Program-made: the position numbers and the translations under genes
Notes under the pieces: generated by a model
Database searches by the model: none
Seen by the model: only the letters and a program-made list of their open reading frames with translations
What the model was told of the DNA's origin: nothing
Part shown: piece after piece, positions 63,540 through 64,000 of the stretch
How positions within the stretch are numbered: position 1 is the stretch's first letter
Layout: every line of letters begins with the position of its first letter
DNA from: Symsagittifera roscoffensis
Lineage: Eukaryota > Xenacoelomorpha > Acoela > Convolutidae
NCBI RefSeq assembly: GCF_963678635.1
Contig: NC_087066.1
Location: 38,509,755 to 38,573,754 of the forward strand
Direction: 5' to 3'
Length of the DNA stretch: 64,000 bases

Positions 63540-64000
63540 ATGAAATGACTGAAAATGTAAAAGAGAATGAAGTACTTGAATGTCCCAATCATGGGGACAA
63601 GATTTGTATCTTGAGACGATTAAAGAAAATAAAAGATTCATCAGGTCTTCTAAAGTCACTTAATTCAGATACAGATGATGGACTCTCGAGCTGTTCAAAT
63701 TTCCCAGAAAGACCAACAATAGAGGAAATGGAAATGGATAAACCAGTTTTACCTGAAATAGAGCACTTAAGGGGTAAGGTAACGGATGAACAGCTCGAGG
63801 CTATCAAGGACGTACTAGAGCGGAACGAGGACGTTTTTTCGAGACACAAGGCAGACATTGGATGTTGTAATTTCGTTGAACATGAAAAAGAGCTTGAAGA
63901 GTCTGCGGTACCGCACAGGGAGGTGGCGAGGCGCATGACCCCGCAGAAATTGGATGCATGTAGAAAAGAGATAGAGACATTACTAGAGTATGATATGATA
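63540..64000 (+). pseudogene. Element C RT N-terminal part (partial)
   Basis: Same sequence as 57600-58057 in B: ERPTIEEMEMDKPVLPEIE, VFSRHKADIGCCNFVEHE and ARRMTPQKLDACRKEIET, running off the window before motif A. Confidence 0.82.

Larger units (their letters stand above)
61939..64000 (+). mobile_element. Element C: third copy of the same family, enters at gag/protease, cut by window end
   Basis: From about 61939 (gctccggat) the sequence equals element B from about 55998 onward. It covers the second knuckle (partly deleted), the linker, the protease and the first third of RT. Identity to B is high, so the join is recent. Confidence 0.9.

Noticed and set aside
1-64000. tRNA, rRNA and snRNA genes
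   Set aside because: Reading both strands by eye I found no cloverleaf with A and B boxes and no conserved rRNA or snRNA segments. A covariance search would be needed to exclude short ones.

Overview
This window looks like repeat-rich animal nuclear DNA. There are no operons or ribosome-binding sites. Coding stretches are split by introns or are degraded, and most of the sequence is retroelements, satellites and a 200-N assembly gap. The mix (Penelope-like elements, Ty3/gypsy elements, a nuclease-tailed non-LTR-like element of a type I associate with cnidarian and other marine invertebrate genomes, SGNH-hydrolase cargo, and a split rhodopsin-family receptor) suggests a marine invertebrate, perhaps a cnidarian. 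The taxon is inference. Several frameshifts fall in homopolymer runs, so some broken reading frames may be sequencing errors.

Region 1, 1-12.3 kb, is a nested stack. The substrate is an old Ty3/gypsy pol gene on the minus strand (RT/RNase H at 11.16-12.26 kb, zinc-binding and integrase parts at 6.26-6.82 kb, integrase end at 1.96-2.10 kb). A 4.3-kb Penelope-like element (PLE; 6833-11147) interrupts it with an 11-bp target-site duplication. A 4.1-kb RT plus restriction-like-endonuclease element (2105-6246) interrupts it with a similar 11-bp duplication. A second PLE, plus strand, occupies the left edge. Both PLEs carry a C4HC3 PHD finger inside the reverse transcriptase, between RT motifs B and C, and both have hammerhead-ribozyme-like motifs in their terminal repeats.

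Region 2, 12.3-31 kb, holds a 2.7-kb minisatellite, two copies of a roughly 760-bp block with a conserved 128-codon ORF, five copies of a roughly 520-bp repeat with a palindromic core, three consecutive exons of a class A GPCR on the minus strand (22101-22381, 18023-18163, 17032-17318; splice phases agree), the assembly gap, two copies of an exon-like coding segment, a 2.3-kb purine-rich minisatellite and a 1.4-kb CCAT-type satellite.

Region 3, 31-49.9 kb, starts with a heavily decayed third PLE that still shows the PHD remnant. It is abutted by a very large Ty3/gypsy-type element A (5' LTR about 32185-33035, truncated 3' LTR 49109-49885). Behind gag-pol, A has about 9 kb of same-strand accessory ORFs: a macro-domain-like protein (in a 1.83-kb tandem duplication), a coiled-coil/SGNH hydrolase, and several products I do not recognise.

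Region 4, 49.9-64 kb, has a 5'-truncated Jockey/CR1-like non-LTR element, then a better preserved relative of A (element B, LTR from 50974). B runs through gag, protease, RT, RNase H, a long acidic spacer and integrase. It then joins directly, without an LTR, to a third copy (C) that re-enters at the gag/protease boundary and leaves the window in RT.

The cross-cutting pattern is that SGNH-like hydrolases appear in three unrelated retroelement classes here, and PHD fingers in two. This suggests that retroelements in this genome share a pool of accessory domains.
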